64,000 nucleotides of DNA from Chryseobacterium panacisoli (GCF_008274625.1 NZ_VTRU01000004.1:186001-250000); one strand, 5' to 3'. Shown: positions 44,715 to 53,586, counted from the first letter of the stretch. Notes: a model not told the origin generated them from the sequence alone. Program-made: numbers and translations.

Positions 44715-46109
44715 TTATTTTTCTTCGGTCTTTATCAATTTTCTTATGACTGTATTCCCTTTCAAATCTTCTATTTTAACCCAATAAATGCCTTGCTGCA
44801 AGGATTCTATGTTAATAATGTTTGTATTTATATAAGAACCGGTCAATTTTCCTTCTTCATTATAAACTTTTACCATTTTAATTCCTGAAAGATTTTTAAT
44901 CATAAATGAAGTCTTTGCAGGATTTGGATACAGTACAATCCCTTCATTTTTTATAACATTTTCGTTTACTTGCAAAGTTAAACTTGTAGGACATGAAATA
45001 GCTGTAGGTATGATTTTTTCAACATTGGTACCATCGCCAAGCTGGCCTGATCCATTATCACCCCAGCTCCACAGTGAACCATCCGTTTTTAAGGCTAATG
45101 TATGATTATATCCTCCTACTGCAGTTTTCCAATTGTTTTGGGCACCAATTTGAGTAGGCACCAATTTATTAAGATAAGTCCCATCCCCTAATTGCCCTGT
45201 GCTGTTATCTCCCCAGGCCCAAAGTGTTCCGTTATCTTTTATTGCCAGCGAATGATTAACTCCAGCTGCAATACTCTTCCAATCTGAAGTAGTACCTATT
45301 TGAGTAGGAACAAATTTATCTATGGTAGTTCCATCACCTACTTTCCCATTGACGTTGTACCCCCATGCCCAAAGTGTACCATCCGTTTTTAATGCCAAGT
45401 TATAATTGGGCCCAGCGGATATACTTTTCCAATTGGTATCTATTCCTATCTGAACCGGGCTCGTTTTATATACATTAGTACCATCTCCCAATTGTCCCGT
45501 ACTATTGAAGCCCCAAGCCCAGAGTGTTCCATCTGTTTTCAGAGCAATGGAGTGAAATACTCCTACTCCAACGGTCTTCCAATTGGTTCCGGTTCCTATT
45601 TGAATATAATTAAAGTTCTGATCTGTGATTGTTCCGTCTCCTAATTGTCCAAAAGTATTATCTCCTCTTGCCCATAATGTTCCATCTGTCCTTACCGTTA
45701 ATATATGCTCTCCGGGAGACATAATCTTTATATTAGCAGCACTTCCGATCTCTACGGGACTGGTTTTATTCTCATTGATAGGGCCTCCCATCAATCCATG
45801 AAAATTACTTCCCCATCCCCAGAGTGAATCATCAGATTTTATAGCCAGGACATAGTCTTCTGCCGGAGTTGTTATGATACTTTTCCAGTTAGCATTTCCT
45901 ATCTGAACCGGGCTCGTTTTATAAACAGTTGTACCATCACCTAGCTGCCCATACCAGTTATTTCCCCAGGTCCAGAGAGTTCCGTCATTTTTAACCCCTA
46001 CAGAGTTCCATCTTCCTGTAGAGATTTCTTTCCAACATTGGGAATAAGCCAGAAACGGCATAAGTAAAAAAAGTAAGAATACTTTTCCGATTGATCGATT
46101 TTTTCTCAT
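44715..46109 (-). CDS. RCC1-repeat protein with T9SS type A sorting domain
   Basis: 464 residues. After a signal peptide (MRKNRSIGKVFLLFLLMPFLAYS) there are seven RCC1-type blades, each with GxNxxGQLGDGT, ...SPVQIG, W-KxI and LA-KxDGTLWxWG, covering about residues 25-375 and forming one beta-propeller. The last 75 residues are a type A sorting domain (LYPNPAKTSFMI, KVYNEEGKL, GIYWVKIED). A secreted or surface-bound propeller; ligand unknown. Client of T9SS like the gene at 427-2529. Confidence 0.9.
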   Translation of the reverse strand: MRKNRSIGKVFLLFLLMPFLAYSQCWKEISTGRWNSVGVKNDGTLWTWGNNWYGQLGDGTTVYKTSPVQIGNANWKSIITTPAEDYVLAIKSDDSLWGWGSNFHGLMGGPINENKTSPVEIGSAANIKIMSPGEHILTVRTDGTLWARGDNTFGQLGDGTITDQNFNYIQIGTGTNWKTVGVGVFHSIALKTDGTLWAWGFNSTGQLGDGTNVYKTSPVQIGIDTNWKSISAGPNYNLALKTDGTLWAWGYNVNGKVGDGTTIDKFVPTQIGTTSDWKSIAAGVNHSLAIKDNGTLWAWGDNSTGQLGDGTYLNKLVPTQIGAQNNWKTAVGGYNHTLALKTDGSLWSWGDNGSGQLGDGTNVEKIIPTAISCPTSLTLQVNENVIKNEGIVLYPNPAKTSFMIKNLSGIKMVKVYNEEGKLTGSYINTNIINIESLQQGIYWVKIEDLKGNTVIRKLIKTEEK

Positions 46110-46232
46110 TTGTATTTAAGTTTTGTATCCGAATTATTTTCAGATGAGTATATAATTCAGATTGGTTATTAGTTTATAATATCGAATAATTTTCAACAAA
46201 TATAAAACAAGAAAATGAATTTTCTGCATAAA

Positions 46233-46258
46233 AAAAGACTGTCATTACAACAGTCTTT
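46233..46258 (-). terminator. Terminator after the SnoaL-like gene
   Basis: AAAGACTGT / ACAGTCTTT stem with T runs on both strands, directly after the stop at 46262. Confidence 0.8.
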
Positions 46259-46261
46259 TTG

Positions 46262-46672
46262 TCAAAGTTTTCGATATTCTTCGTTGATAGCCAAATCATT
46301 GATGCTTGCATATCTTTTCGCCATCAGTCCGTTTTCATCAAACTCCCAGTTCTCGTTTCCATACGCTCTGAACCAGCTGCCCTCTTTGGTCTGATATTCA
46401 TATTCAAAACGAACGGCAATGCGATTATCCGTGTGTGCCCAATATTCTTTTTTAAGTTTATAATGGAGTTCTTTTTCCCATTTCTTTTGAAGGAATGCCA
46501 CGATTTCTTCCCTTCCATTCACGAAGGTATTCCTATTTCTCCATTCACTGTTGATGGTATAGGCTTTGGAAACCTTTTCAGGATCCTGACTGTTCCATGC
46601 ATTTTCTGCAAGCTGAATTTTTTCCAACGCCGTTTCAAGGGTGAAAGGCGGAAGCGGATGTTTTTGTTCCAT
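46262..46672 (-). CDS. DUF1348 (NTF2/SnoaL-like) protein
   Basis: 136 residues with the DUF1348 pattern: PPFTLETALEKIQLAENAWNSQDPEKVSKAYT, SEWRNRNTFVNGREEIVAFLQKKW, HTDNRIAVRFEYEY and WFRAYGNENWEFDENGLM. A small cone-shaped alpha+beta fold without known activity. It lies 3 bp downstream of a TetR regulator gene and is probably its main target. Confidence 0.88.
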   Translation of the reverse strand: MEQKHPLPPFTLETALEKIQLAENAWNSQDPEKVSKAYTINSEWRNRNTFVNGREEIVAFLQKKWEKELHYKLKKEYWAHTDNRIAVRFEYEYQTKEGSWFRAYGNENWEFDENGLMAKRYASINDLAINEEYRKL

Positions 46673-46675
46673 AAT

Positions 46676-47203
46676 TTACTGTATTAAATTGGTGACTATT
46701 TTTTTTGACTTTTCAATTAATTCATTGGATTTGAAAAGCTGGCTTTCTATGATACTGCTCTCAAAAAGCATATAAATATGATCAGAAAGGCTATCATCAT
46801 TCAGTAACTCTAAAAAAAAGTTTCTAAGATCGGCTTTATGAGATTGAATTACACTCAGAATTTTAGTATTATCCATGGGTATTTCTGATAAAATATTCAG
46901 GAAACTGCATCCCCTAAAGTTTTCTTTTTCATTCATATAAACTAAAAAATCAAAAGCTTTGAGGATTTTAGATTTTGAATCTTTTTCCTTTGCTAAAAAA
47001 TTATTGAGTTCATTGAACCAATATTCATGTCTTACCTTCAGAAATTCTACACACAGGTCTTCTTTGGATTTAAAATACTGATAAAAACTTGCTTTCGCTA
47101 CTTCTGCTTCTGAAATAATCTGATTGATTCCGGTAGAATTATAGCCTTGTCTTGCGAACAATTGAAAGGTGGTTTCTATGATTCTTTCTCTTGGAGATTT
47201 CAT
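46676..47203 (-). CDS. TetR/AcrR family regulator
   Basis: 175 residues. The N-terminal HTH is RERIIETTFQLFARQGYNSTGINQIISEAEVAKASFYQYFKSKEDL, the typical TetR pattern; the C-terminal domain resembles the TetR_C of NemR-like repressors, with NFRGCSFLNILSEIP containing a cysteine. It heads an operon with the DUF1348 gene. A 34-bp perfect palindrome and a -7 box sit in front of it, so autorepression released by a reactive compound is plausible (inference). Confidence 0.9.
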   Translation of the reverse strand: MKSPRERIIETTFQLFARQGYNSTGINQIISEAEVAKASFYQYFKSKEDLCVEFLKVRHEYWFNELNNFLAKEKDSKSKILKAFDFLVYMNEKENFRGCSFLNILSEIPMDNTKILSVIQSHKADLRNFFLELLNDDSLSDHIYMLFESSIIESQLFKSNELIEKSKKIVTNLIQ

Positions 47204-47223
47204 ATTGCTTTTCTTTTCTGGAA

Positions 47224-47231
47224 CAAATGTA
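47224..47231 (-). promoter_or_regulatory. -7 box (TACATTTG) of the TetR operon
   Basis: A TANNTTTG match on the minus strand, 20 bp before the start; the palindrome at 47238-47271 begins 6 bp upstream and would cover the -33 region. Confidence 0.6.
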
Positions 47232-47237
47232 TGAAAA

Positions 47238-47271
47238 ATAAAAACAGACAGACCGGTCTGTCTGTTTTTAT
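47238..47271. promoter_or_regulatory. TetR operator, 34-bp perfect palindrome
   Basis: Centred on ACAGACCGGTCTGT, every base from 47238 to 47271 pairs with its mirror base. The core ACAGACAGACC|GGTCTGTCTGT is like operators of AcrR/NemR-type repressors. Confidence 0.75.
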
Positions 47272-47299
47272 TTTTAAAATATTTTTATTGGGAGTAAGA

Positions 47300-47518
47300 T
47301 TGGAAAACGCAAAGACGCTAAATTTTTATAAATATCACATATATTAAAGGCGCGAAGATTTTATCTTCGATAAAATTGAATACCGCTAATAATATGCTTT
47401 GAATAATGCGAATAATTAATATAAGTAATTATCCTTGCTGAAAATCTTTGATTTTCTTGCACCTTAAAAACAGTATTCATATTAATACATTACGCCTTTG
47501 CGTCTTTGCGTTTTCCAA
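47300..47518. mobile_element. MITE-like element with 19-bp perfect terminal inverted repeats
   Basis: TTGGAAAACGCAAAGACGC at 47300-47318 is exactly inverted at 47500-47518, enclosing 181 bp of AT-rich DNA without a gene. Words such as GGCGCGAAGATTTTATCTTCG form an internal hairpin. The size and ends fit a miniature inverted-repeat element of Flavobacteriia; I see no clear target-site duplication. Confidence 0.6.
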
Positions 47519-47539
47519 CAAAAACATCAAACAAAAAAG

Positions 47540-47562
47540 CCTCCAGAATTATAATCCGGAGG
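47540..47562 (-). terminator. Terminator after the ter operon
   Basis: CCTCC / GGAGG stem with imperfect inner pairs, followed on the minus strand by six T residues, 28 bp past the terC stop. Confidence 0.7.
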
Positions 47563-47589
47563 TCTTTGACATATTTAAACTAAAATATT

Positions 47590-48633
47590 TTATTTTTCTT
47601 CCAATTCTTCTTTCTTCGCTTCTTCTTTTTCAGGGAAGATGATAGATAAAAGAACAGAGATCACCAATACACCTCCTACGATTCCCAATGAAACCGGAGA
47701 CGTAATATGAATCCATGGTGCAATAAGCATTTTAACTCCAATGAATGACAGAATAATTGCCAATCCGTATGGGAGTTTGCTGAACATGTGGATAAAGTTC
47801 GCTAACAGGAAGTATAATGATCTTAATCCTAAAATAGCAAAGATATTTGATGTATAAAGGATGAACGGGTCATTTGAAATCGCAAAAATAGCCGGAATGG
47901 AATCTACAGCAAAAAGAACGTCTGTAAACTCGATAACCCCTACTACCACTAAAAGAGGCGTTGCCATTTTGATTCCGTTCTGAATGGTGAAGAATTTATC
48001 TCCGTCATAATTGTCAGAAACTTTCCAGAAACTTTTGATTAATCTTGCTCCTGCTGTATTGCTGTAATCTTCATCATCGTCATCGTCACCATCACCCCAG
48101 GATTTGATGCCGGCATATACCAGAAACAATCCAAACAGAGCCATAACGATATTGATCTGTACAGCTTTACCAAAAATGTTCATTTCAGGAAGATAGGTCA
48201 GATTGATCAATCCTACTCCTGCAAAGATAAAGATAGCCCTGAAGATCAATGCACCAATGATTCCCCAGAAAAGAACCTTGTGATGAAGGTATTTCGGAAC
48301 TTTAAAGAACCCGAAAACAAGGATAAATACAAATAAATTATCTACAGACAGGGCTTTTTCAATCCAATAAGCAGCCTGATACTGTGTAAATTTCTCTATT
48401 GCCAAAGCATGGCTTTCCGGGCTTCCATCAGTATTGAATACCCAATAAACCACTCCTGAAAATACCATTGAAAGTGAGATCCATACGATAGACCAGATGG
48501 TAGCTTCTTTGGAAGATACTTCATGACTTTTTTTGTTAAATACCCCTAAGTCCAGGAGCAGCATGATAACGACTGTTACTGCAAATCCCCACACCAGACC
48601 TGGGTGCAGTTCTAAAATACTTTGATGTTCCAC
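47590..48633 (-). CDS. TerC family integral membrane protein
   Basis: 347 residues if started at the GTG at 48631-48633 (MEHQSILELHPGLVWGF), which matches the usual TerC N-terminus; a TTG at 48681 is the only alternative and coincides with a likely -7 box. About nine membrane helices. Hallmarks are EKALSVDNLFVFILVFGFF, the acidic cytoplasmic loop GDGDDDDDED and GVIEFTDVLFAVDSIPAIFAISNDPF. TerC proteins export or sense metal ions (Mn or Ca) and belong to tellurite/stress systems. Last gene of the ter cluster. Confidence 0.92.
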   Translation of the reverse strand: MEHQSILELHPGLVWGFAVTVVIMLLLDLGVFNKKSHEVSSKEATIWSIVWISLSMVFSGVVYWVFNTDGSPESHALAIEKFTQYQAAYWIEKALSVDNLFVFILVFGFFKVPKYLHHKVLFWGIIGALIFRAIFIFAGVGLINLTYLPEMNIFGKAVQINIVMALFGLFLVYAGIKSWGDGDDDDDEDYSNTAGARLIKSFWKVSDNYDGDKFFTIQNGIKMATPLLVVVGVIEFTDVLFAVDSIPAIFAISNDPFILYTSNIFAILGLRSLYFLLANFIHMFSKLPYGLAIILSFIGVKMLIAPWIHITSPVSLGIVGGVLVISVLLSIIFPEKEEAKKEELEEK

Positions 48634-48718
48634 TTGAGTTATGTTATTATATGATAAAAGCAATAGATGTACAGAGTACAAATATTGCTATTTTATTTAT
48701 CTTTTGATTTACAATTGA

Positions 48719-49327
48719 TTATAGGTAATTCATCTGAACGGTCTGAACCGTCTGCTCCAGCTTTTTGTCTGAAGTAGGATCTCCGATAGCATTGAATTTC
48801 CATTCTCCGTTTCTCTTATAGAAAACGCCCATTACCATGGCAACATGTCCGCTGAAAGAAGCATCATTTGCAATATCATATTTTGCAAAAACTTCTCTCA
48901 CATTGGTAGGTGAACCTTCGTAAATACGGATAGAAGCAAATGGAATTGTTCCGAAATCCTGACCTCTGTAGCTGTTCAAAACCATTGCCACATGCTCTAC
49001 ATTGGGCTCCAGCTGGCTGAAATCTACAGTGATTACTTCATTATCCAACCCGTCATCTCCGTTTACGTCACCCGTAAGGTCATCTCCGCTGTGTCTTACA
49101 GATCCGTTTCTGGATTTAAGGTTTCCGAAATAGATTACTTCAGTAACATTTTTATTTGAATCATATAAAATACAGCTTCCGTCTAAGTCTACTGCTTCTT
49201 TTTTAGTTCCAAAAAATCCTTTCTTTTCAATTGCTCCCCAGTTGATTCCTACACAAGCTTGGGAAAGCTCAGCTCCATTTTCTTTTTTAAGGTTAATTCT
49301 CTGACCTTTTTGTAAGTTGATAGCCAT
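48719..49327 (-). CDS. TerD family protein (1 of 2)
   Basis: 202 residues. The TerD beta-sandwich has two calcium-site segments: VDLDGSCILYDSN and SGDDLTGDVNGDDGLDNEVITVDFSQLEPNVEHV. The end, YKRNGEWKFNAIGDPT, is diagnostic. It begins MAINLQKGQRINLKKENG, like the second TerD in this cluster. TerD proteins bind Ca2+ and act in membrane-associated chemical-stress response. It lies between a hypothetical gene and terC. Confidence 0.93.
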   Translation of the reverse strand: MAINLQKGQRINLKKENGAELSQACVGINWGAIEKKGFFGTKKEAVDLDGSCILYDSNKNVTEVIYFGNLKSRNGSVRHSGDDLTGDVNGDDGLDNEVITVDFSQLEPNVEHVAMVLNSYRGQDFGTIPFASIRIYEGSPTNVREVFAKYDIANDASFSGHVAMVMGVFYKRNGEWKFNAIGDPTSDKKLEQTVQTVQMNYL

Positions 49328-49395
49328 CTTTTTATGTTTAGTTGTTATTTACATTTGCAAAAAAGTGAATCTTCTTTGCTCTTTCAAATTTCGTC

Positions 49396-50343
49396 TTAGT
49401 TATTATTCAAGTTCAAATTAAGCATTGCCCGCAGAATATTTGTTTCTTCGTCAAAATCAAATATTTTGCTCATAATATCCATATTTTCAAGGTTTTTAAT
49501 ATAATCTTTCAAAACACCTTCCACTTCAGCCGGTAAAGCACGTTTTCTTTCGTTCATACTGTTTTCCAGCTGTTCATTTTTACTTCTCAGTTGATCAATA
49601 ATGGAACTCTGATTAGATTGATTTTCAGAAATATCCAGCTTGTCCAGTTCTTTGTCTAAAAGATACAATTTCTTTTCGTCTACACTGAAAATAAAATAAT
49701 CATCAGACTGAAATATTTTGAAAAGCTCATAATCATGGGTTCCTATAAGATATCCACATACAAAACGGACTTTAAATCCTTGTATATTAAGTCTTCCCAA
49801 AAGTTTCCTTTCAATAGAATAATCTTTATACTGATATGCGGGAAATGAATCTGATTTCAGCAGTGTTTCATCTGCTTCCGCTCTGTAAAATTCCTGAGCA
49901 TATTTTTTATGAAAGTATAATACATTATCCCAATTGGCGGTAAAACTATCTTCCGTAAGATCTTTATACAAGGTTTTCAGATGTTGGGAAAATACACCAC
50001 TGTACATTTTCCTGTCAGTCTCAAAACTGTCTACCCTTCTTTCTTCAAAACCTGAAATATATTTACTGTTGATGTTAATTTCATTGATGACCGCCAGCAT
50101 ATCATTTTCCTTCTGCTTTTTAATTTTAGTCAGAAGCTCTATGAGACTGTCTGTATACTGCAGGTGGAAAAGTTCCAGTTTATTGTAATCTAAAGCTGCA
50201 TTTTCCTGAAACAGATTGTGGATAATATCTGTTTTGATATAAATTGATATGATATCAATATGTTCAAAAAAATTAGCGAGAAGCTTAAGCTTTGTTAATC
50301 TTCTTTTGCTTTGCGACAATATGGTTGCTGCATCATCCCCCAC
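49396..50343 (-). CDS. Hypothetical protein of the ter operon, 315 residues
   Basis: Starts with a GTG (MGDDAATILSQSKRRLTKLKLL), the only in-frame start, 16 bp after telA. Soluble and largely helical; a coiled-coil-like stretch lies near residues 245-275 (IDQLRSKNEQLENSMNERKR). I recognise no domain. Its position inside the ter operon, between telA and terD, implies a role in that system. Confidence 0.75.
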   Translation of the reverse strand: MGDDAATILSQSKRRLTKLKLLANFFEHIDIISIYIKTDIIHNLFQENAALDYNKLELFHLQYTDSLIELLTKIKKQKENDMLAVINEININSKYISGFEERRVDSFETDRKMYSGVFSQHLKTLYKDLTEDSFTANWDNVLYFHKKYAQEFYRAEADETLLKSDSFPAYQYKDYSIERKLLGRLNIQGFKVRFVCGYLIGTHDYELFKIFQSDDYFIFSVDEKKLYLLDKELDKLDISENQSNQSSIIDQLRSKNEQLENSMNERKRALPAEVEGVLKDYIKNLENMDIMSKIFDFDEETNILRAMLNLNLNNN

Positions 50344-50359
50344 CTTAGTATTCTATAAA

Positions 50360-51535
50360 TTAACCTCTGACATTCGCTTTAAGCTCATGCTCTAATGTCT
50401 GAAGATCCTGATCCAGTTTTCTTCTGTTGTCTGCTCCCTGTTTCTGGATTTGTTTCACTTCATTCAATGTATTGATAAGCATTGATGTTGTTTCTTTCAA
50501 TGTTTCCACAGATACAATGGTCTGCTCATTAGCTCTTGCAACATTTATTGAGTTCTGGCCAAGACGCTCTGCATTCTTTCTTAAAATTTCTTCTGTAGTA
50601 GAAGATACTTTCTGCTGAATCTCAATATTCTGCTGTTGCCTGTACATTGCCACAGCAAGTGAAAGCTGGTTTTTCCAGACAGGAAGTGTAGTAGTAAGAA
50701 TGGTCTGTGCTTTTTCGGCAATAGAAACGTTGTTATTCTGTACCAATCTGATTTGTGGAAGCGACTGCATCATAATCACACGCACCACTTTAAGATCAGC
50801 CATCCTTCTGTCTAACCTCGCAATGAAATCTCTCTTATCAGCAATCTGATAATCCTGATAATCCTGAGGATTCGTTTCCATCTGAGCAAGTTCTACAGCA
50901 GCTCTTTCCATTCTTATATTTCCTGCAATCACAAGACCTTCAATCTGTTTGATAGAATTTACATTACTTTCAAAGATAGTCTGAAGTACAGCATTATCTT
51001 TTGTAGAAGTAATGATTCCTGCATTTACTTTATAAGAAATCTGTTCGATATTGTTGATGATCTTATCGTATTTTGCAAACAAGTTTTCTACCTGAGTCAT
51101 TACCTTTTTCATGAATGGTAATTTGCTCAGAAAACTTTTCACTTTATTTCCGTTAAGTTCCTCTACATCTACATAGTTAAGCTCTACCAAAAGATCATTG
51201 ATAAGGCCTCCTACTTCTCCGGAGTTGGATCTTCTTACATTTCCTAAGAAGCTGTCACTCTGATTGGTTAATGTTTTCTGAAGTTCTGCCCCGAAATTAA
51301 CGATGGAGCCTGGATTGGCTTCATCAATAGAGTTCGCAAGAACTTCATATTTCTCACGTTCTTCTGACTGCAGCTGAGTCAGATTTACATTTCCCTCTCT
51401 ATCCACAAGAACTGCCGGTGCTGCATTTTGAACAGGCTGAGCCGGAGTTGGAGGAACCATTGGTGTAGGTTCAAAGGTTTTAAGAGGTTCTATTGATCCT
51501 AGTGGATCTATGGGTTGATTTTCCTGATTGTCCAT
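50360..51535 (-). CDS. Toxic anion resistance protein TelA
   Basis: 391 residues. A Pro-rich start (PTPMVPPTPAQPVQNAAP) is followed by the helical TelA domain: FLSKLPFMKKVMTQVENLFAKYDKIINNIEQIS, TIFESNVNSIKQIEGLVIAG, RLDRRMADLKVVRVIMMQSLPQIRLVQNNN and LTTTLPVWKNQLSLAVAMYRQQQ. TelA works with TerD-like proteins in tellurite and membrane-stress systems. It starts 2 bp after the second TerD gene. Confidence 0.92.
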   Translation of the reverse strand: MDNQENQPIDPLGSIEPLKTFEPTPMVPPTPAQPVQNAAPAVLVDREGNVNLTQLQSEEREKYEVLANSIDEANPGSIVNFGAELQKTLTNQSDSFLGNVRRSNSGEVGGLINDLLVELNYVDVEELNGNKVKSFLSKLPFMKKVMTQVENLFAKYDKIINNIEQISYKVNAGIITSTKDNAVLQTIFESNVNSIKQIEGLVIAGNIRMERAAVELAQMETNPQDYQDYQIADKRDFIARLDRRMADLKVVRVIMMQSLPQIRLVQNNNVSIAEKAQTILTTTLPVWKNQLSLAVAMYRQQQNIEIQQKVSSTTEEILRKNAERLGQNSINVARANEQTIVSVETLKETTSMLINTLNEVKQIQKQGADNRRKLDQDLQTLEHELKANVRG

Positions 51536-51537
51536 GA

Positions 51538-52095
51538 TTACTTCTGATAAATTGATACAAATTTGTCAAGGCCGTCTCTTTGTCCTGCACCCACAGCCTC
51601 AAATTTCCATTCTCCGTTTCTGTTGTAGATTCTTCCGAATTCTACAGCGGTTTCGATTGAGAAATCTTCGTCCAGTTCATATTTCAAGATCTCTTCATTC
51701 GTATCCGTATTGAAAATTCTGATGAAAGAATTTCTTACCTGTCCAAAATTTTGTTTTCTTGATTCTGCTTCGTGAATGGTTACTACTACTGTAATTTCTT
51801 TGATCGCATCATCAATTTTCGTAAGATCAATTTTGATCTGCTCATCGTCACCTGATCCTTCTCCCGTAAGGTTATCTCCTGTATGGATTACAGATTTGTC
51901 CGGAGACTCAAGGTTGTTATAGAAAATAAAGTGGTTATCTGAAACTAATTTTTTGTCGTCCCCAAGTAAAAACAAAGAGGCATCAAGGTCAAATCCTGTT
52001 CCTGTAGAAGTATTATTGATATCCCATCCTAAACCTACAGTGAATTTAGGTGCGTTAATATTTTCTCTTTGTCCTTTTTGTAAGTTAATAGCCAT
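51538..52095 (-). CDS. TerD family protein (2 of 2)
   Basis: 185 residues. MAINLQKGQRENINAPKFTVGLGWD leads to the calcium-binding pieces FDLDASLFLLGDDKKL and HTGDNLTGEGSGDDEQIKIDLTKI, and ends with the usual YNRNGEWKFEAVGAGQ. The start overlaps the upstream PRTase-like gene by 11 bp, so the two are translationally coupled. Confidence 0.93.
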   Translation of the reverse strand: MAINLQKGQRENINAPKFTVGLGWDINNTSTGTGFDLDASLFLLGDDKKLVSDNHFIFYNNLESPDKSVIHTGDNLTGEGSGDDEQIKIDLTKIDDAIKEITVVVTIHEAESRKQNFGQVRNSFIRIFNTDTNEEILKYELDEDFSIETAVEFGRIYNRNGEWKFEAVGAGQRDGLDKFVSIYQK

Positions 52096-52909
52096 AATAT
52101 AATTCCGTTTGTGTTAAAGTATTGATGTTATTTTTGTATTCTTTTATTAAATGATAATTGTTGCTGATAGCCAGCTCTAAAAGCAGATCCATCTGTTCTT
52201 TTTTTACTTTAGACGTAAGATAATCAAAATTACTTGATTCCAGGCCTAAAATATATTTTACAATCCTTGTATTGAACTGAAAACTTTCTTTGTTCATCAC
52301 TTCTGCAACATGTTTTACATTTTTCACTGCATAGTAATTGAAAAAGTTTTCAATTTTAGGATCAAGGTCAAAATTCATCAGTTCAGCGTAATACATGAAC
52401 ATAAAGTCTGCTTCCACACTATATTCATTCAGAATTCTGTTAACTGTATATTCATGACTTCCTGTGATTTTTATATCGTCTATAAAAATACAAAGTTTTC
52501 CTCTCAAAAAATCCTTATCAATATAATAAGTATCATTTGCGATCAGATTTTTACGATCTTCAAAATTCAGATTCCCATAATCTGTGATATACGTATGGTT
52601 ACGATTGATCTTAGACAAAATACTTGACTTTTTTCCTTTCTGAAACAGATAAAAATCCAGATGCTTCTTAAAATAAAAGCATAAAAAGTTGGATGCTGTA
52701 GGAATAGCCATGTAAGGGCTTGGCAGCACTACAATCTCTTTATCGGTATTTAAAAGCGCTTCATTTTCGGAAATAAATCCGTCGAATAATTCTTTTGCAA
52801 ATTTTTCAGCATACGACTTATCGCCATACTTGAAATAGCTGTATTCCGCAGGTGAGAAAGTAAACTCATCCGCAGAATGAATGTGGTGTAAGCTGTATCT
52901 TTTATTCAT
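52085..52909 (-). CDS. Phosphoribosyltransferase-like protein of the ter operon
   Basis: 274 residues. The PRPP-binding pattern is visible in LCIFIDDIKITGSHEYTVNRIL (hydrophobic strand, DD, then TGSH) near residue 140. Upstream it has IVVLPSPYMAIPTASNFL. PRTase-like genes accompany TerD/TelA in many bacteria and are proposed to make a nucleoside-like metabolite. It sits 8 bp after the HAD gene and overlaps terD. Confidence 0.82.
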   Translation of the reverse strand: MNKRYSLHHIHSADEFTFSPAEYSYFKYGDKSYAEKFAKELFDGFISENEALLNTDKEIVVLPSPYMAIPTASNFLCFYFKKHLDFYLFQKGKKSSILSKINRNHTYITDYGNLNFEDRKNLIANDTYYIDKDFLRGKLCIFIDDIKITGSHEYTVNRILNEYSVEADFMFMYYAELMNFDLDPKIENFFNYYAVKNVKHVAEVMNKESFQFNTRIVKYILGLESSNFDYLTSKVKKEQMDLLLELAISNNYHLIKEYKNNINTLTQTELYYGY

Positions 52910-52917
52910 GTTTATTT

Positions 52918-53586
52918 TTAGTGTTTAAGTAAATGTGCACTGAATCCAAAATTTTTAGCCCCTTCATAATCAGCAAACGGATTGTCTCCGATATGCAAAA
53001 CTTGGTGCAGAGGCAAATCCTGATCTTTGATTTTATTCTTCACTTCCTGAAAAATAAGCGGATTCGGTTTGGAGCAGTTAATCTCATCAGAATAGATATG
53101 AAAATCTATGTACTGATCCAGATTTTCATGGATCAAAAATTTCCTCATGGTTGTTCCTTTGATAAATCCTGTATTGCTCAAAATATTAATAGTCTTTCCT
53201 CGGCTTTTAATATCCTCAAAAAAACCATGAATATTTTCAAAAATCACCACTGGCCTATATTCCAGAAACAAATCTTCGCTTTTAGCGTAAAACTCATTAA
53301 GCTTTTCTTTATTCAACTGTTTTATATCTACATCCAAAGCACCAAGAATCATCAAATAGATCTCAAAAGTATCTATATTGCCTCCTGTAACTTCATTGAT
53401 GGTATTACAAAGATCATCATAATATTTTACGGTTTTCGCAACCTCCTCTATGGGTTTATCCACGTTGAAAAATGAGGAGAACAGCTCAACTCTTTTTGTT
53501 TTAAATTCAGGATGAGATTTGATTAAAGTGAGCCACAAGTCAAAGGAAAAATGACAGTGGTTATGGATGTCGATATCTGTTTTCAA
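52918..53586 (-). CDS. HAD family hydrolase of the ter operon
   Basis: 222 residues. Motif I is FSFDLWLTLIKS, with Asp nucleophile but Trp at the second position where phosphatases have Asp; motif II ILSNTGF, motif III lysine in CSKPNPLIF, motif IV HIGDNPFADYEGA. Such DxW variants occur in HAD proteins of ter clusters (recollection). The only usable start is a TTG at 53584-53586, since an in-frame stop lies three codons upstream and there is no ATG before motif I. First gene of the operon. Confidence 0.85.
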   Translation of the reverse strand: MKTDIDIHNHCHFSFDLWLTLIKSHPEFKTKRVELFSSFFNVDKPIEEVAKTVKYYDDLCNTINEVTGGNIDTFEIYLMILGALDVDIKQLNKEKLNEFYAKSEDLFLEYRPVVIFENIHGFFEDIKSRGKTINILSNTGFIKGTTMRKFLIHENLDQYIDFHIYSDEINCSKPNPLIFQEVKNKIKDQDLPLHQVLHIGDNPFADYEGAKNFGFSAHLLKH

